64,000 nt of DNA. Source: Allodiplogaster sudhausi (lineage: Eukaryota > Nematoda > Chromadorea > Rhabditida > Diplogasteridae). The translations under genes and the position numbers were made by a program. Under the pieces are notes generated by a model. It did no database searches. It was not told where the DNA came from and worked only from the letters and a program-made list of their open reading frames with translations. Positions 48,871 to 60,772 of this stretch are shown piece by piece. The first letter of the stretch is position 1. Each line of letters starts with the position of its first letter. The stretch is taken from the NCBI GenBank assembly GCA_945643635.1, contig CALZFC010000082.1, forward strand, positions 1,257,501 to 1,321,500, read 5' to 3'.

Positions 48871-49164
48871 ATGCTTCGACGTCTTCTTTGCACTGCCGCT
48901 CTCTTTCTGATCCTCGCTATCGTTGCAACTGAAGGAGCAGGTAAGGATTGCTCATTCCTTTCTCTTACAAGCATCAAGCACTCTTATTACTGGCCAGCAG
49001 CAAATAGAGCCAAGACGTTGTCATACATTAATGTCCTTTCTACTTAAGGATGTGAAGATAAGCTGAGGTTTGCAAACTGTGCTAACATTGTGCAAATTTG
49101 CACCGACCCGAAATAAGCTACGCTCAAGACGTTCTGCGCAAAGACTTGCAATCTATGCACCTGA
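48871..49164 (+). pseudogene. ShK-type secreted peptide (right copy) with internal stop
   Basis: Exon 1 (48871-48940) encodes the signal peptide MLRRLLCTAALFLILAIVAT and ends in phase 1. Exon 2 starts at 49049 after a normal AG. It reads CEDK, FANC and QIC, then meets an in-frame TAA at 49114-49116. The same frame continues beyond to TFC, KTC and NLCT with TGA at 49162-49164, so all six ShK cysteine positions survive. The left copy has four sense codons where this copy has three including the stop. Unless the stop is read through, the product loses half its domain. Confidence 0.7.
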
Positions 49165-50865
49165 ATTACTACAGGTTTCCTGTTTGCTAATCTTATTGTG
49201 TCATCGTTTACCCTGCATTTTCAGTGAATATTTATTATTTCTACTACTATCACTTCGCATTCTTGAGCAAATCAATATATTAACTAAAAGACTTTCTCAA
49301 CTCTTATTTTAAAAAAAGGAATTCAGACCTCTTAATGAATGAATAATTGCATTAAAGTAGACGGAATATTGAACTACTTAACGGGAGTTCATTCATACGG
49401 AAAGATCAACTTCTTCTTTCCACCGAGAAGCTCTCCTTTGTTAAACGATGTCATTTAAACTGATGAACGCTCTTATTTTGCTTACAAAACAAACGATAAA
49501 GCGGGCCGAAAAACATGAAAATTGGTTAAGGGGTGCTATTTGCGCATGAAATGTGTTTGAGGCGCAGAGTCGCGTGTTCAACGAGCTATGAGGTTAGCAG
49601 TTCGGAATTACATATGAGTTATGAGTTATAAGACTTCACTTACATATGAGGTGGTCATATTTGAGGAAGAGTTTCCATTAGAGGGAAGGAATTAATTTTT
49701 CAACTACTTATCCAAAGCATCTAATCAGTGCTTTTCAACATGGGAAGGGGTTCTATTAGAGAAGGACTAATTTCTTATTGTTAATATGGAGGCAAGAACA
49801 GACGAAGGATGTGACAGTCATTGTTATAAGAAGAAGTACATAATTTTTTTTAAACAACTTCTTCTAAAGAAATTACATTAAAACATATATAGTTGTCTAT
49901 GCAGCTATTTTTTCTTGAATCTCTTTCTTACTGATTGTGAGAATTTCGTAATAGTAACAATTTACTACAATAGTTTATTGGGATATATGTAGTTTTTTGA
50001 TGGGAGTGGTTGTTTCATAAATATTTTCGGGCTTTCCTACATCGTCGGACACGATTACAAGCAGTTAAAAACTTTATGAAATAAGCTTATTAAAAAAACG
50101 TTTAAAAAAAACTTCCCAAAAAAGCTAATGCACAATGAGCGAGAAGTTTAATTAGTCTCGCATGTCTACGGCTGTCCGTGTCAGCATGGCATAGGACATC
50201 TCCAAATGCCGGTCTCATTCGGCACGCGTCAGGTTATCTGCCGCCTCATTAAGCATCACGATCTTAGAGTACATCATCGTGAATATAATCCTCGTTCCAT
50301 CGATCGGATGCGTTGCGTTGGCGGTGCCCTTTTATCCTCTGTGCAGAGGGCGCCTTTTCCATCTCCTTTCTGACTCCAAAATCTGATACGAATGGCTTTT
50401 CTCAACGGATAGGAAAAGATACTAGCGGACAGTCGGAGCCGCAGAGAGAAACAGGCGTCCGGGGAAGGACAGGAATGGGTTGAAAGCGCCGAGTACGGGA
50501 GCAGAAAGAAGAGCGAGGAGACGCCAATCTTGTGGAAGGGGCTACTGGCGATGACCCGAGCAGCCCCTAGTAGCCAAGTCACAACATCTCTCTCAATCAC
50601 TTTATCTCTCTCTCTTTCTCTCTCTCTCTCTCTCCTTCTCTTGACTCCCCCTTCCTCGTCAACCTCATTAACATTCCGTCATTCTCTAAGCTTCTCTCCT
50701 CCAGCTGACGAAACACGACCTAGGAATCCCTTGAATAATGAAGTTGTGGAAGTGATTGAAACGAGTCGATTGCCGTAAGTCAATCCGACTAAGCCGGCGT
50801 ACGCAAAAAGAGACAATGCAGGAAGAAAAGAGACAATGCGCCTTTCTTGTTGGCGTCTAATTCCT
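49165..50865. other. Intergenic; mirrors parts of 32.06-35.96 kb
   Basis: 49380-49570 matches the reverse complement of about 35520-35740. 50180-50865 matches 32.06-32.72 kb reversed, including AGAAAAGCC.TTCGTATCA and GATGGAAAAGGCGCCC. No exon was recognised. A CT repeat lies at 50585-50640. Confidence 0.5.
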
Positions 50866-51508
50866 AGAGCAAAATCAGCATTAAGAGGGAAAACACCGAA
50901 AAATTATGTGAGCTTACAAATTGCAGCGGCCCTTCGCACGCTATTTTCACGTAGTTGGTTTTTGCGAGCAGCGAGAATTTAGTAGCTCGCAACCAGAAAA
51001 TCTCTCTTAAAGGAAATGTCAAATGAACAGTTGAATTTCCCAGCCACGAGACGTAGTTGCTGTTGCTCTCGCCGTTCATCTGGGCGAGTGAGCATTCAAA
51101 GGAGCAGGCGAAACGCAACCGTAATCCATTTCAATATTCGATGTATTTACAACAAGAGGAATGTAAGTATATAAATTACGTAAATGCTCGAATGAAGACC
51201 TAGTCAATGACCAGCTTGAGGAGCCACTTAAAAGGTTAACGTCGGCGCTGCCAAAACGGGAGAGCGAGCAGGATACACGACAACGCCGTGGAGCAGGTTG
51301 TTGACTATGTACATACATACATCGAAAAGCAAATCAGACGGTACCGTCATGAACGCTGTTTTCGATTGGCAAATAGGAGTATCTTGTAGAAAACAAAACT
51401 AATGGTAAGGTGAGCTTGAGCGGCTAGACCATTCCCTTGTTAGTAACCTGTTAACGCAAATATTTGGCGAAAGATAAGGCAAGAATATTGATCGTTGTTG
51501 TTCAAAAA
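50866..51508 (-). repeat. Extra copy of the flank carrying an empty LTR site
   Basis: On the minus strand this repeats 53675-54300 but runs straight from TTTTCCCTC to TTAATGCTGA with no LTR. The left arm has CCTCC, LTR, CCTCC, TTTAATGCTGA at the same point. It therefore represents the uninserted site and joins directly to gag at about 51509. Confidence 0.75.
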
Positions 51509-52589
51509 AGCACCGGTGTCCACCTGCATGGTGACTTTGGTGCCTTCAATTACAACATCTACTTCAAACGACTTGTCTCGCACAGAATTCACGATGATCG
51601 TGTTCATTCTCGTGCTCTCCTTCTTATTCTCCTTCCAGGAAGTGTCACTCTCAGCTTCGTCGTTCCGACAACTTGTGCTGATATGGCCAATCTGGCCACA
51701 CGCATAACACTTCCGATCCTTGAACTTGCAGTTCTCCTGCGGATGCGCACCACCACAGCGGAAACACGGCTTCCGGTTGCCATTCTCCGCCTTCTGCTTT
51801 GTGTGCCTCTGCTGCTTAGCGACAAAATGCACAGCCGCATTCTTGCCCTGAGCCTGTACCGCACTGCTCTCGTTCCTGAGAATTGCGATCTTGTCGCACT
51901 CTTGTACCAACTCTTCCATCGTCATCAACTCATTCAGCTTGATCTGTGACAACAGATGGAAACGAGTGTCCGAACGACGAGGCAAGTCCATGGCCACCAT
52001 GAAGAACATGGTCTTCAGCTGCTCATTCGTCAGTTCTGCCATCCTGGCCTCTTCGACTGCTTTGTTCACTTCGGCTGACAACACTCTGAAATCGTTGATT
52101 CCAGACGTGCTCATTCTTAGATTCAACAACGACAACCTCTTCTCGAAGTCTGTCTTGCAATCTCCGAATCCTCTCCACTGTCTCCTGGAGGGTGAATTCT
52201 GCAGCCTTCCTCGGTGCTATTGAATTCCTGTACTGGACATCCACCTTCACACTGACCTTCCGCATCAGCATGAGCACCCTCTGCACTTCCGAGACATTCG
52301 CAGCTTCCCGCTCGAATATGTCCTCGTACATCTCGTACCATGCATTGAACGTACATCCATCCTCCGGGTCGTACTAAAACACCTGGATGTTCTTCTCCAA
52401 CGCATCAATCGACGGTCCAGCCCTGGACGTGTCGCTCTGACCTTGCGTGGGACTGTCATCCTTCTTCAGTCTCTCCAGCAACTGCTCCACCAATCTTTCA
52501 TGGTTCTGTTGTTGCTGTCTCATCTGCTCAGCGCTGTCCTCCTGTTGCTTCTTCAGCAACTCCAGCAACGCCTTCATATCCTCCGACAT
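51509..52589 (-). pseudogene. Degenerate gag of an LTR retrotransposon
   Basis: The minus-strand start at 52589 opens a Gln-rich coiled region (EDMKALLELLKKQQEDSAEQ). An in-frame TAG lies at 52376-52374, and a frame change is needed near 52.15 kb. The downstream part (52135 down) has the conserved gag core (MAELTNEQLKTMFF, MDLPRRSDTRF) and two zinc knuckles, CFRCGGAHPQENC and CYACGQIGHISTSC, followed by a protease-like VDTGA. The frame then runs into unrelated flank at about 51509. Protease is cut off, and no reverse transcriptase, integrase or second LTR follows, so the element cannot move by itself. The knuckle spacing resembles nematode LTR elements. Confidence 0.8.
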
Positions 52590-52614
52590 TTTCAGTGATT
52601 CAAAGTTGCCTGGG

Positions 52615-52935
52615 GCACACTTTCAGTACAGGCTACCTTCTCACTGTTAGAATCCGAAACTCTCTCCAGTTTAGGTCTGGCCTCTCAGTACTGTCACTGA
52701 TCTCCTCTTGTGGTACAGAGTTGCTTACGCACACTCTCAGTACGGGCTACCTTCCTGCTGTTAGAGTCCGAAACTCTCTTCAGCTCAGGTTCAGCCACTC
52801 TGTACTGCCACATCACTTCTAGTGGAACAGAGTTGCTTAGAGCACACTCTCAGTACGGGCTACCTTCTCGCTTTTAGAGTCCGAAACTCTCTCAAGCTCA
52901 GGTCTGGCCACTATGTACTGCCACCTTACTTCTCT
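52615..52935 (-). repeat. Three tandem 113-bp repeats in the retrotransposon leader
   Basis: Units begin at about 52615, 52729 and 52842, each with GCACACTCTCAGTACGGGCT-like, GAGTCCGAAACTCTCT and TGTACTGCCA blocks. They lie between the primer-binding-like site and gag. No conserved frame crosses them. Confidence 0.85.
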
Positions 52936-53364
52936 CCTCGGTGCCTCACACTCCTCCCCTTCTCCGCCTGTAGACCACCAGCTCGCACACCGCACCACTC
53001 CGCACCGGGCTCCACACCACCACTGCGGCGAAGGCTGGCTACGCCACCTGCACGCCTCCTGTTCTCCAATCCTACGCTGCCGATTCCAAATCAATGGAAT
53101 CGCGCCACACGTACGGATAGAACAGGAGAGGGCCTACGGAGGGAAAACACACCTTGTTGTTAGCGGACTCCGCAAGCAGAGAACGGGCCCCCGTCAATTT
53201 GGGGTTTTAACAACTGTAGAGCGGCCACACGAGAGCGACGCCGCGAGAGAGGACGTCGACAGTGAGAGAGAGGCTGGCCGGCGCGAGAGAGAGCGAGAGA
53301 GAGAAGAATCGGCCGTAGATGGGGAATCGGCCGCCGCGGAAGCTCTTGAGTCCTGATCGCCAAT

Positions 53365-53669
53365 TGTTGTGTCCGTCCACGGGAGGGACAGAGAGTAGAA
53401 TGTGTGTAGACGCGAGGCGAGGCGGGAGAGAGGTTTATCAGAGAGAGAATAGAAGACCGCCGCTTAAGATGAGAAGATGAGAGCGAAGTGATGTGAGCTC
53501 GCTGGCTAGGGCTTATATATGCGAGTCTCACGTAAGCTAATATGCTAATAATCAAACAATGCCACGTGGACCAATAGCAAAGCGCCAACGTGGCAATACA
53601 AACTACAATGTGCTATTAACAACTAAATGCACGTAGACAAATACGTGTAGATATTCTATCTACACAACA
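53365..53669 (-). mobile_element. 5' LTR of the gag-containing element
   Basis: This 305-bp reverse-oriented LTR has the same ends as the solo LTR (TGTTGTGTAG ... GGACACAACA). GGAGG, the complement of CCTCC, flanks it at 53670-53674. On the minus strand it is followed at once by ATTGGCGATCAGGACTC, which starts like a primer-binding site. The insertion point equals that in the left arm. Confidence 0.85.
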
Positions 53670-54650
53670 GGAGGGAAAACACCGAAAAACTATGTGAGCC
53701 TTCAAATTGCAGCGTACCCTTCGCACTCTCATACGCGCGTGATATTTTCACGCAGTGGGTTTTTTTTCGAGCTACGAGAATGGAGATTCTCACAATCAGA
53801 CAGGCTCTAGTAAAGTAGATGTCAAATGAACAGTTGAATTTCCCAGCCACGAGACTTAGTTGCTGTTGCTGTAGCCGTTGACCTGGGCGAGTGAGCATTT
53901 AAAAGAGCAGTGCGAAGCGCAACCGTAATCTATTTCAATATTCGATGCATTTAAAACCAGAGGAATGTAAGTATATAAATTATGTAAATGCTCAAATGAA
54001 GACTGAGTCGATGACCACCTTGCGATGCCACTTAAAAGGTTAACGTCGGCGCTTCCAAATCGGGAGTGAGACGACCACGCCGTGAAACAGGTCGTTGACT
54101 ACATCAAAAAGCAAATCAGACGGTACCGTCATGAACGCTGTTTTCGATTGGCAAAAAGGAGCATCTTGTAGAAAACAAAACTAAGGTGAGGTTGAGCGTC
54201 TGGACCATTCCCTTGTTAGTAACCTGTTCACGCAAATATTTGACGAAAGATATGGCCAGAATATTGATCGTTGTTGTTGGAAAGAGATGGCGCCCTTGAC
54301 GAACAGCGAGCCGCCAAAGCTCAAACCAACGCCTGAATCTCTCCAAAAAGGTTAAATGACTTTCTTCAACAAATTTCTAACCTGTTATCGCTAACCTACT
54401 ACCGGTGAAGCCTTAGTTGTCGAGCAGAGTACATATAACATAAGAGAGAGAAAAAGGGGGGAGGGGAGAACTGATACAAACGGAAAAGTACAGATGAATA
54501 AAAAAGTTAACGTCGAATGGGATGAGAGATCAACCTTTTTTCGTTTGCCGTTCACTTCTCCCGTTCCTGAATTTGTCATTTATGAATTATAAGGCGATTA
54601 GTATGCCTTTAAACTGTGAATACATTGGTACGACAATGTGCTGCACCGAG
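53670..54650. other. Flank mirrored from the left arm
   Basis: Reverse complement of about 30.84-31.754 kb. No gene. Confidence 0.6.
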
Positions 54651-54960
54651 CAGTGGTGCAAGTTGGCCCAACTTTTTTGGGCCCGGCCCGGCCCGCGGGT
54701 TTCGGGACCTTGAATTTTGGGCCCGGGCCGGCCCGATTTTTTAAACATGTCAAATTCCTACTTCTAATTCGTCCCTTTATCATTAAAAAAAATTTGAGCA
54801 TGTTCGCCTGCAAATTTACGAAAAACGGGCCCAATCGGGCCAAGGGCCGGGCCCTAGCTTGGGCCCGGCCCGGCCCGGCCCTACAGGGAGGGCCCTAGCT
54901 TGGGCCCGGCCCTGCCCGTCCCGGGCCGGCCCTAGTCGGCCCGGGCCTCTTGCACCTCTA
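54651..54960. mobile_element. hAT-type MITE, 310 bp, with 8-bp target duplication
   Basis: The ends are CAGTGGTGCAAGTTGGCCC and the complement of TAGAGGTGCAAGAGGCCC, typical of short hAT-like inverted repeats. GCACCGAG flanks both sides exactly (54643-54650 and 54961-54968). The interior is rich in GGCCCG runs. The left arm lacks it. Confidence 0.85.
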
Positions 54961-55462
54961 GCACCGAGAGAGAGCCAGGCTACAGTCAAAGTTGACGTTG
55001 CCGAACACCCAATCAGCCAAAGGATGAACCATGTTTGCTTGACGTGTTCGATTGTCTCTTCTCTTCACTCTAACGTCGGTTTCTCTCGCCTGAACATGCA
55101 CACTCATCACTGAATATCACTGATTATTCTAAACACTCAAGTCATCTTCCACCATTGCGCTGCTCAATGAGCTGCATATCAAATGAAGTGCATTCGAACG
55201 GAATCCATATAAAAGTACGCCATCCAATTGAGTTCCATCAGTCGCGGTGCATTTGACCTACTACGGAACACCTTGGTTCGTCTGGCAAGTTTTCCAACAA
55301 GTCAGTCCGCAGTTAGATCGAATAATATTTATTTGTTAATTATATAAATATCTTAATTATATAATAATTATTTGGCAATTCAGATATCCGCTTAAATGGT
55401 GATGATTCGGAGTTTGTCGACTACTGCTTTGGCAGTATTACTCATCTTCATCTTCTTTCCTT

Positions 55463-55764
55463 CACGCCCATTCAAACCCGGTCATCAAAAATGGTCACAC
55501 CAATACGCAGCTCCTTGAAAAGACCGCAACGCGTAACCGCGGTTGCTTGAGCCAATGCTGCCGTGGTATGGTAACTTTTAGCAACTGAAAAAACGCGGTC
55601 CCATGATAACCGACGGCCCCGAACCAGCTTTGAATTTCCCGCATTTTAATTTTGCGCATAAAACATGTGATTTTGGCTGCGTACAGGCAGGCTCCGCCCA
55701 CTTACCCGTAGCCATGATTTAATGCATAGTGATGAACATTTTTATTATGGGCTGAATGGGCGTG
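55463..55764. mobile_element. MITE inside a signal-peptide exon
   Basis: Ends are CACGCCCATTCA and TGAATGGGCGTG, a perfect 12-bp inverted repeat, flanked by CCTT at 55459-55462 and 55765-55768. The interior GGCTCCGCCCACTT-like block resembles the MITEs at 19.3 and 28.8 kb, so it is one family. Confidence 0.75.
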
Positions 55765-57054
55765 CCTTCCGACGCAAATGCATTCTTCGGTCAGTTCAAC
55801 TTTCCTTTCATGACATCCTGAATATTCACATTTTGGATCCCGGCCAATATATAGTCGTCTTATTAAGAGTAGAGTTATGGGCTTTCGTATTATTGTCCTT
55901 GACAACATCAATGTCATGCTCAATGCCAACTTGCACCTTTCTTGTGTCATTGATGGAAATTCTTGCTAATGGATATTATTTTGTGATTCTAATGGATATT
56001 ATTTTGTGATTATAGGAAAGATTAAATGGAATCTTAATCATAAAACTTGAAAGTCTCATCCAAAAAGAAAATGCAAAAATATTTCCAATGTTCATCCTTG
56101 AAAGATGCGCTCAAAGTCATGGGAATCTGTCCTTTCCTGCTGCCATTTGTCCACCCGCCACCTTCGCAGATTCCTGCTCGTGCAACAAGGTCATTCCGGC
56201 GGCGAATGGCACGACGGGCGGCGCGAACTGCCAGACGGGCGCGACTTGTGATCCGAGCAAACTGCGAGAGGACGCCTGCATCGTCTCGTGTCTTCAGCCA
56301 TTCGCGCAGCCAGTTGTCAGTCAAATCAAGAAAAGTATAGTACTGGACAGTATACAAAAGAAATATTTTTTGGAATAGTTTTTGTCATATCTACTGCGTG
56401 AAGAGCCTAAAATCACTATTTTTCGATTATGATCGTGGAATTGTCTAAAGTCCAATTGCGCAGGAAAAATGTTCAAAATAGCACAAAATAATGACGCTGA
56501 TTCGTCGCTGCAGTACAAGACCGGTCTTTCGTGGTTGGCGGCGGACAAGATAAACTGTACAAGTGGCTCGTTCTATGCGAACAACAAGATCATCAATACG
56601 ACAGCGCTCAACTGCAAGATTCTTCCACGTTAGCATGGAAATGTCATGGAATGTTCAATGATCTCGGAATTGCTTTTTTAATATTAGAATTTTTGGACGT
56701 TTTTGATGATGCAACAAGTTGGTACTATATTCTAAAAGAATGACTCAGGCTGCGATCAGTGCACGTTCACCATGTCACCGACGTGTCCAGCCGGCTACTC
56801 GTGCACGACCTCGACGCTGCTCGAGAAGAATCCGTACTCCAATTGCACGACGCTGCGCTGCCCGAACGGCTACACCGCATCGGTATACATACACACATTC
56901 TAGTTGTTTTATTAAAAAGAAGCGCCGAAAGTGGGCTTAAGAAAGCGCAAGAGAAGCGTGTATTTTTCATTACCTTGCTATTACGATGCCACACATTCAT
57001 TTATCTATTCATTTCAAGAACCACTACCTGTCGCAGTTTCACATCAAACGGCCA

Positions 57055-57250
57055 TTCAGCCCTAACAGATTGTTGATTCATGGCTCCGGAGAAGTGGGCG
57101 GAGCCAGGTAGTGCGTAGCCAAATTGAAATCATTGATGCGAAGTTTTCAATTTGGCTGCGTACAGACACGACAACGTAGCTGTTGGTTGGTTATCCATAG
57201 CATGCATAATGCTGACTAGCAGCGCAGCCATTTTACACGGCCGAGTTTGA
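57055..57250. mobile_element. MITE shared with the left arm
   Basis: Reverse complement of the element at 28837-29052. Its internal CCAAATTGAAA...TTTCAATTTGG pair and its ends are kept. Confidence 0.5.
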
Positions 57251-59091
57251 ATTACCGTGCACCACAAAGGGGAAAATATGTGCCGGCATCTTTGCCGGAT
57301 GCAGCGATAATTGCGAGATTAAGAGTGGACTCTCCTCTTTAGGTGACACGCTCCGACTCGACTCGACGCTCACGTGCACTTCGGTGAACAATCAGTGGAA
57401 GGACTACGCAGGGACGTTCTACGCGAATCCGCAGATTCCTTCTCGCAACGTCCTCAACGAAGAAAGATTCAGGCTGCGATGATTGCTGCGATCGGTGCAC
57501 GTACACCATGGTATCCACGTGTCCGGCCGGCTACTTGTGCTCGAGCTCAGCGGTGATCGAGACGGGCCCGGATTACCCGTGGGACATCTGCACGAGGCTG
57601 CGCTGCCCGGACGGGTATATCGGATCGGTATGCACATTGTCGTTGTGTCGTTTAAAAAGGAGTGCCGAAGGGCTTAAAAGGGGCAAAAGCGTGTAGTTTG
57701 CGTAATCCTGCGATTATAATTCTGCGAAGGTATGCACCTTGACACCGAAAGTTGTGTGCAGTCATGTTTGCCGAAGGCGGCGATAATTGCGAGACTCTAC
57801 AACTTTAGGTGACGCACTCCGACGGCACGGTCACTCAATCCGAAGACTCCTCTTATATGCACTAGAGAGAAGAATCAGTGGATGAACTTCGATGGGGCGT
57901 TGTACACAAATCCGCAACTGACATGCGCCGTCCTTGGTTAGTGCAATCAAAGAGCCAAAAACAGTTCCCACACCGACGGATACAGAAACAACATCTTCTT
58001 CTGGTACAATCTTTGGAACTGGTAAGAAAAACGCCAAAATACACATGCTGTAGGTCAGTGCGACGTTCAAAAGTGTGGGCCTATAAATCCGATCTTCACT
58101 GATGACGGGCAGACCAGCCAAGAAGGCTATCCATTCGACAAGACAGCCCAGCTGACATTGAATACAGACAGCTGCACGTGGTCATGCTCTGGTAGCAGCA
58201 GCAGCTTCTCCTACCTTGCCGTTGTGGTGCGCTCGTCCATGTCTCATTCGATTGATTCATTTGTGAAAAATTAACAGACATGCAAACAACGCAAGGAATC
58301 AGAACGAAAATGTTGAATATTTCCTTTTTTAACAAGTATTGTTTAACTACCACCAAACTCATAACACTAAGTTGTCTTTAGGAGCAGGACGGTGACAAAT
58401 TCCGCGCCGGAAATGAAGCCGTCTGCCGCCCGTACAACACCCACTGGATTCTCACCGATGTGGCGCGTATATATGATAATGATTACGAAGTTCAACAAGC
58501 TGGCAAGACCTATTGTGCTTTGCAAGGTACGCACAGAAATTTAGTTGAGGGTCCAGATGGGTTCATATCAGAATCCTTTGTTTCATGACATAATTTTTTT
58601 CTTGATTCAAAGATATCGAATATGCTCTCTAACGTTGTTTGTGATTACAGTCTAAGCCCTACACATTTTCAGAATGCACCAATGAATGCGCAAGCTTTTT
58701 CTAACAGCACATAAACACGGATTCTTCGTTGAGCGGAAGAATTGTTTTGGACTAATAAAAAAATGAAGGTGGAGCGGCAGAAGCGATAACGACGACTTCC
58801 ACAATGCCAATCACCACATCTACAGCACCAACACCGACCGACAAGGAAACCACATCTTCTGCTGGTACAATCTTTGGAACTGGCAATAAAAAACGCCAAA
58901 ATGCTAAAACATTTTAAAACAATAAGTGGTTTATCTAAAAGAATTATTTAAAAAAATTCTTTCTCGCAATAATTCCGATCTTTTTTTCTTTTACGAGTTA
59001 TATTTTTTCCGAGTCATCCCTGGTATGTTGTCATATCCTAAAGAAAACAATTATTGGTATTTTCTAAAATAGTAATTGGTATATCCTAAAA

Positions 59092-60772
59092 TGGGGCCCC
59101 GGACAGAACCGCAGCGCTAAGAACCGCACTGTCATTAACCGCACTGGCCATAAACCGCAGTGGCCAAAAGAGCAGCGGATAAAACCGCAGTGACCAAATA
59201 TCGCAGCGGAAAAGTGGCCAAAACCGCAGCGTCCAAAACCGCAGCTGCCAGAAGCGCAATGGCCGAATATTTTCGTTTGGGCTTAAAACCAGAATTGCAT
59301 TCAAACTTAAACAATTGTTACACAAAATGGTTCATTTGATGTAGTTTTTTATGCTCTTTAAAATGGTATATGATTTGTACATAAAAAATTAAATGTTAAG
59401 GTCGAAAATTGACATTTTGTGTTATAGGCCAATTTTTGGTGTAAAAATATTGCTGAATATTTCTTAGCAAATATTTTAAAATTGTTCTTTTGAAACATCT
59501 AGAATTCAATAATGGGTATTCCAGGATTCTTTGAAGTTCTTTTATGATATACCACAAAAAGTACTCAAAAAGTCAAGAAATTTCATTTTTACGAGCCTAG
59601 ATGGCGAAATAAATGTACGAAAACTCCTTCGAACCCGACTATCAGGTCATTTGTGAGCCGATTTACCAAAAAGGTCATAACCATTCGAAAGAGCAGAGAC
59701 TTTTACATAACATATCCACCGATGAAAGAGCAAAACCTGTACATGTTTCAGAAATCTTGAAATAATAAAAAAATCAAGTACAGGATTCCACTATTTTGAG
59801 CTGTTATGCGAAAGCTGGCACCAATGGAAACTATGTTCTAACTGTGCCATTACGTTGTTTGAGACGAGAAACATAAATTTGACGTAAATTTTCTACTTTT
59901 GACTACCATCCATGGTACTTTTGCAAGAAGAATGAAATATAATATGCAGAAAAATTTCATTTCGATCAAGCGTACCATGGATGGTAGTCAAAAGTAGAAA
60001 AAGTTATGTTTCTCGTCTCAAAAAACCTAATGGCACAGTTAGAACATAGTTTCCATTGGTGCCAGCTTTCGCATACAGCTCAAAATAGTGGAATCCTGTA
60101 CTTGATTTTTTTTTTTTGATATTTCAAGATTTCTGAAACATGTACAGGTTTTGCTCTTTCATCGGTGGATATGTTATGCAAAAGTCTCTGCTCTTTCGAA
60201 TGGTTATGACCTTTTTGATAAATCGGCTCACAAATGACCTGATAGTCGGGTTCGAAGGAGTTTTCGTACATTTATTTCGCCATCTAGGCTCGTAAAAATG
60301 AAATTTCTTGACTTTTTGAGTACTTTTTGTGGTATATCATAAAAGAACTTCAAAGAATCCTGGAATACCCATTATTGAATTCTAGATGTTTCAAAAGAAC
60401 AATTTTAAAATATTTGCTAAGAAATATTCAGCAATATTTTTACACCAAAAATTGGCCTATAACACAAAATGTCAATTTTCGACCTTAACATTTAATTTTT
60501 TATGTACAAATCATATACCATTTTAAAGAGCATAAAATACTACATCAAATGAACCATTTTGTGTAACAATTGTTTAAGTTTGAATGAGATTCTGGTTTTA
60601 AGCCCAAACGAAACTATTCGGCCACTGCGCTTCTGGCCGCGGTTTTGGCCGTTGCGGTTTTGGCCACTTTTCCGCTGCGATATTTGGTCACTGCGGTTTT
60701 ATCCGCTGCTCTTTTGGCCACTGCGGTTTATGGCCAGTGCGGTTAATGACAGTGCGGTTTAGTCCGGGTCCC
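59092..60772. mobile_element. Foldback element, two arms of about 0.8 kb
   Basis: The element begins GGGGCCCCGGACAGAACCGC and ends with the near complement (GCGGTTTAGTCCGGGTCCC). CCTAAAA is repeated at each side (59085-59091 and 60773-60779), and the left-arm homologue has an uninterrupted ATATCCTAAAACAATT. Almost every base from 59.1 to about 59.92 kb is mirrored from about 59.97 to 60.77 kb, with only about 50 bases of loop. Outer parts contain repeated CCGCAGTGGCCAAAA-like units. No transposase is encoded. Confidence 0.9.

Noticed and set aside
54638..54980. Gly/Pro/Arg-rich frames in the GGCCCG stretch, or an rRNA or CpG island
   Set aside because: The stretch is bounded by hAT-like inverted repeats and an 8-bp duplication, so it is a MITE.
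59086..60762. Repeated FWPLRFWPL-like frames
   Set aside because: They mirror each other across the foldback element and come from its short GC-rich repeats, not from a gene.
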